Source: Pseudomonas brassicacearum
GTDB taxonomy: Bacteria; Pseudomonadota; Gammaproteobacteria; Pseudomonadales; Pseudomonadaceae
Assembly (NCBI RefSeq): GCF_003732225.1
Contig: NZ_MOBJ01000002.1
Span: 186,001-250,000 of the forward strand
DNA length: 64,000 bases
Direction: 5' to 3'
Below the pieces are notes generated by a model that was given only the letters and a program-made list of their open reading frames with translations, ran no database searches and was not told the origin of the DNA. Below, in pieces: positions 63,012-64,000 of this stretch (positions are counted from its first letter, which is position 1; the number at the start of each line of letters is the position of its first letter). Position numbers and translations under genes: made by a program.

Positions 63012-64000
63012 TCAATCCAGCCCTAATTTCTTCAGCCTGTAACGCATCGACCGAAACGACAGATTCAGCCGCTGGGCCGCTGCTGTGCGGTTCCAGCGGG
63101 TTTCTTCCAGGGCCTGGAGAATCAGTTTGCGTTCGACGTTTTCCAGATACTGCTCAAGATTGTCGATTTTCGTCAGGTCCGGCAATCCGGTTTCGGCACT
63201 GCAATTACCGTCTGTCAGACGCAGGTCGCTGGCTTCGATCTGCTTGTTTTCACAAAGGGTGTACGCGCGTTCGAGCATGTTCTCCAGCTCACGGACGTTG
63301 CCCGGAAAACGGTAGTGCTTGAGTGCATCGAGGGCTTGCGGATGGAGCTGGGCGGCCGGCAAGCCGCTGCCTGCCGCGAGACGCTTGAGTACATGACTGG
63401 CCAGCAGCTCGATGTCGTCACGGCGCTCGCGCAACGGCGGGACGCGCAGTTCGATCACATTCAGCCGATAATACAAATCCTGTCGAAAGCGCCCGGCGGC
63501 CACTTCGGCGTCCAGATCCCTGTGGGTGGCGCAGAGTATTCGCACATCGATGATGGCTTCCTGCTGTCCGCCGATGCTGCGTACGGCCTTCTCCTGTATC
63601 ACTCGCAGCAGTTTGACCTGCATCGCCAACGGCAAGTCGGCCACTTCATCGAGAAACAGGGTGCCGCCGTTGGCCGCCTGGAACAGCCCGGGCTTGTCTT
63701 CGATGGCGCCGCTGAAACTGCCTTTGCGATGGCCGAAAAACTCGCTTTCCATCAATTCCGACGGAATCGCCCCGCAGTTGACCGGCACAAACGGCTGGCT
63801 GCTGCGAGGGCCTTGTTCATGAATCAGCCGGGCAACCAGTTCCTTGCCGCTGCCGGACTCGCCGCTGATGTACACCGGCGCCTGGCTGCGCGCCAGTTTG
63901 TCTATCTGTTTGCGCAGGTTGCGCATGGGCAGTGAGTCGCCGAGCAGGCGGCGCTCGATGGCGCTGGTAGCGCCGCTGGCGACCGGCAGGCGCAGGGCGC
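63012..64000 (-). CDS. pilR: PilR, NtrC-family regulator of type IV pili (N-terminus missing)
   Basis: The frame runs off the right edge without a stop, leaving about 329 residues: the sigma-54 AAA+ domain with Walker A GESGSGKE, the loop GSFSGA, LFLDEVADLPL, RLNVIELRVPPLRERRDDI and a C-terminal Fis-type helix-turn-helix (NRTAAAQRLNLSFRSMRYRLKKLGLD). The receiver domain lies outside. The position after thiO and the pilin cluster identifies PilR, which activates the major pilin gene with sigma-54 and the sensor PilS. The usual GAFTGA loop reads GSFSGA here. Confidence 0.93.
   Translation of the reverse strand, partial: ALRLPVASGATSAIERRLLGDSLPMRNLRKQIDKLARSQAPVYISGESGSGKELVARLIHEQGPRSSQPFVPVNCGAIPSELMESEFFGHRKGSFSGAIEDKPGLFQAANGGTLFLDEVADLPLAMQVKLLRVIQEKAVRSIGGQQEAIIDVRILCATHRDLDAEVAAGRFRQDLYYRLNVIELRVPPLRERRDDIELLASHVLKRLAAGSGLPAAQLHPQALDALKHYRFPGNVRELENMLERAYTLCENKQIEASDLRLTDGNCSAETGLPDLTKIDNLEQYLENVERKLILQALEETRWNRTAAAQRLNLSFRSMRYRLKKLGLD

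Overview
The window is chromosomal core-type DNA of a fluorescent Pseudomonas, most likely of the P. fluorescens group. Evidence: gene order closely follows P. aeruginosa blocks recalled from memory (roughly PA4615 to PA4601, PA4576 to PA4572, and PA4570 through ileS/ispH/type IV pilus genes to pilR). Codon use is GC-rich. Intergenic gaps carry two repeat families typical of this group: REP pairs with the core GGGAGCGAGCTTGCTCGCGA, and longer inverted repeats with the core GTAGGAGCTGC...GCGATCTTTTGAT. No prophage, IS element, CRISPR array, tRNA or rRNA was found.

Layout. 1-5.3 kb: end of a short-chain dehydrogenase, a 4-OT tautomerase, trmA coupled to a purine-type NCS2 permease, a secreted protein, a DJ-1 family protein lacking the usual cysteine, and an MFS transporter. 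5.4-8.4 kb: cyanide-insensitive oxidase genes cioA-cioB plus a 55-residue partner, behind a perfect ANR/FNR box. 8.4-12.2 kb: rlmG, an AT-rich LuxR solo, ferredoxin-NADP reductase and mscL. 12.5-20.2 kb: katB-ankB, radA, a MapZ-like PilZ protein, cstA/btsT with its small partner, and a G3E GTPase. 20.3-23.5 kb: two FCD-type GntR regulators and dctA. 23.5-31.4 kb: glyA, morA, ettA and a short Gre-family protein; a second perfect ANR/FNR box sits between morA and ettA. 31.5-41.0 kb: a DUF4105 protein, a DUF3015 protein, a Lon-like protease, an unknown large lipoprotein, a UPF0114 membrane protein and fklB. 41.1-55.4 kb: housekeeping genes (ispB, rplU-rpmA-obg, proB, rpsT, murJ, ribF-ileS-lspA-fkpB-ispH). 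55.4-62.9 kb: minor pilin cluster fimT / fimU-pilV-pilW-pilX-pilY1-pilE, then thiO. 63.0-64.0 kb: C-terminal part of pilR, cut by the window end.

How genes fit together. cioAB with its small subunit forms a quinol oxidase under likely oxygen control. katB-ankB is a periplasmic catalase and its ankyrin partner. MapZ-like PilZ, MorA and the pilus genes link to cyclic di-GMP and surface behaviour. ribF-ileS-lspA-fkpB-ispH is a tightly packed operon with overlapping genes. fimU to pilE encodes the minor pilins and tip adhesin that prime type IV pili, with PilR alongside as the major-pilin regulator.

No clearly new multi-gene system is evident. The most unusual items are the ANR-type box between morA and ettA, a Fur-like box on a small unknown gene, the cysteine-less DJ-1 protein, the short-coiled-coil Gre protein, the AT-rich LuxR solo with a Gac-like box and palindromes in its promoter region, and a terminator that appears to have been split by a repeat insertion.
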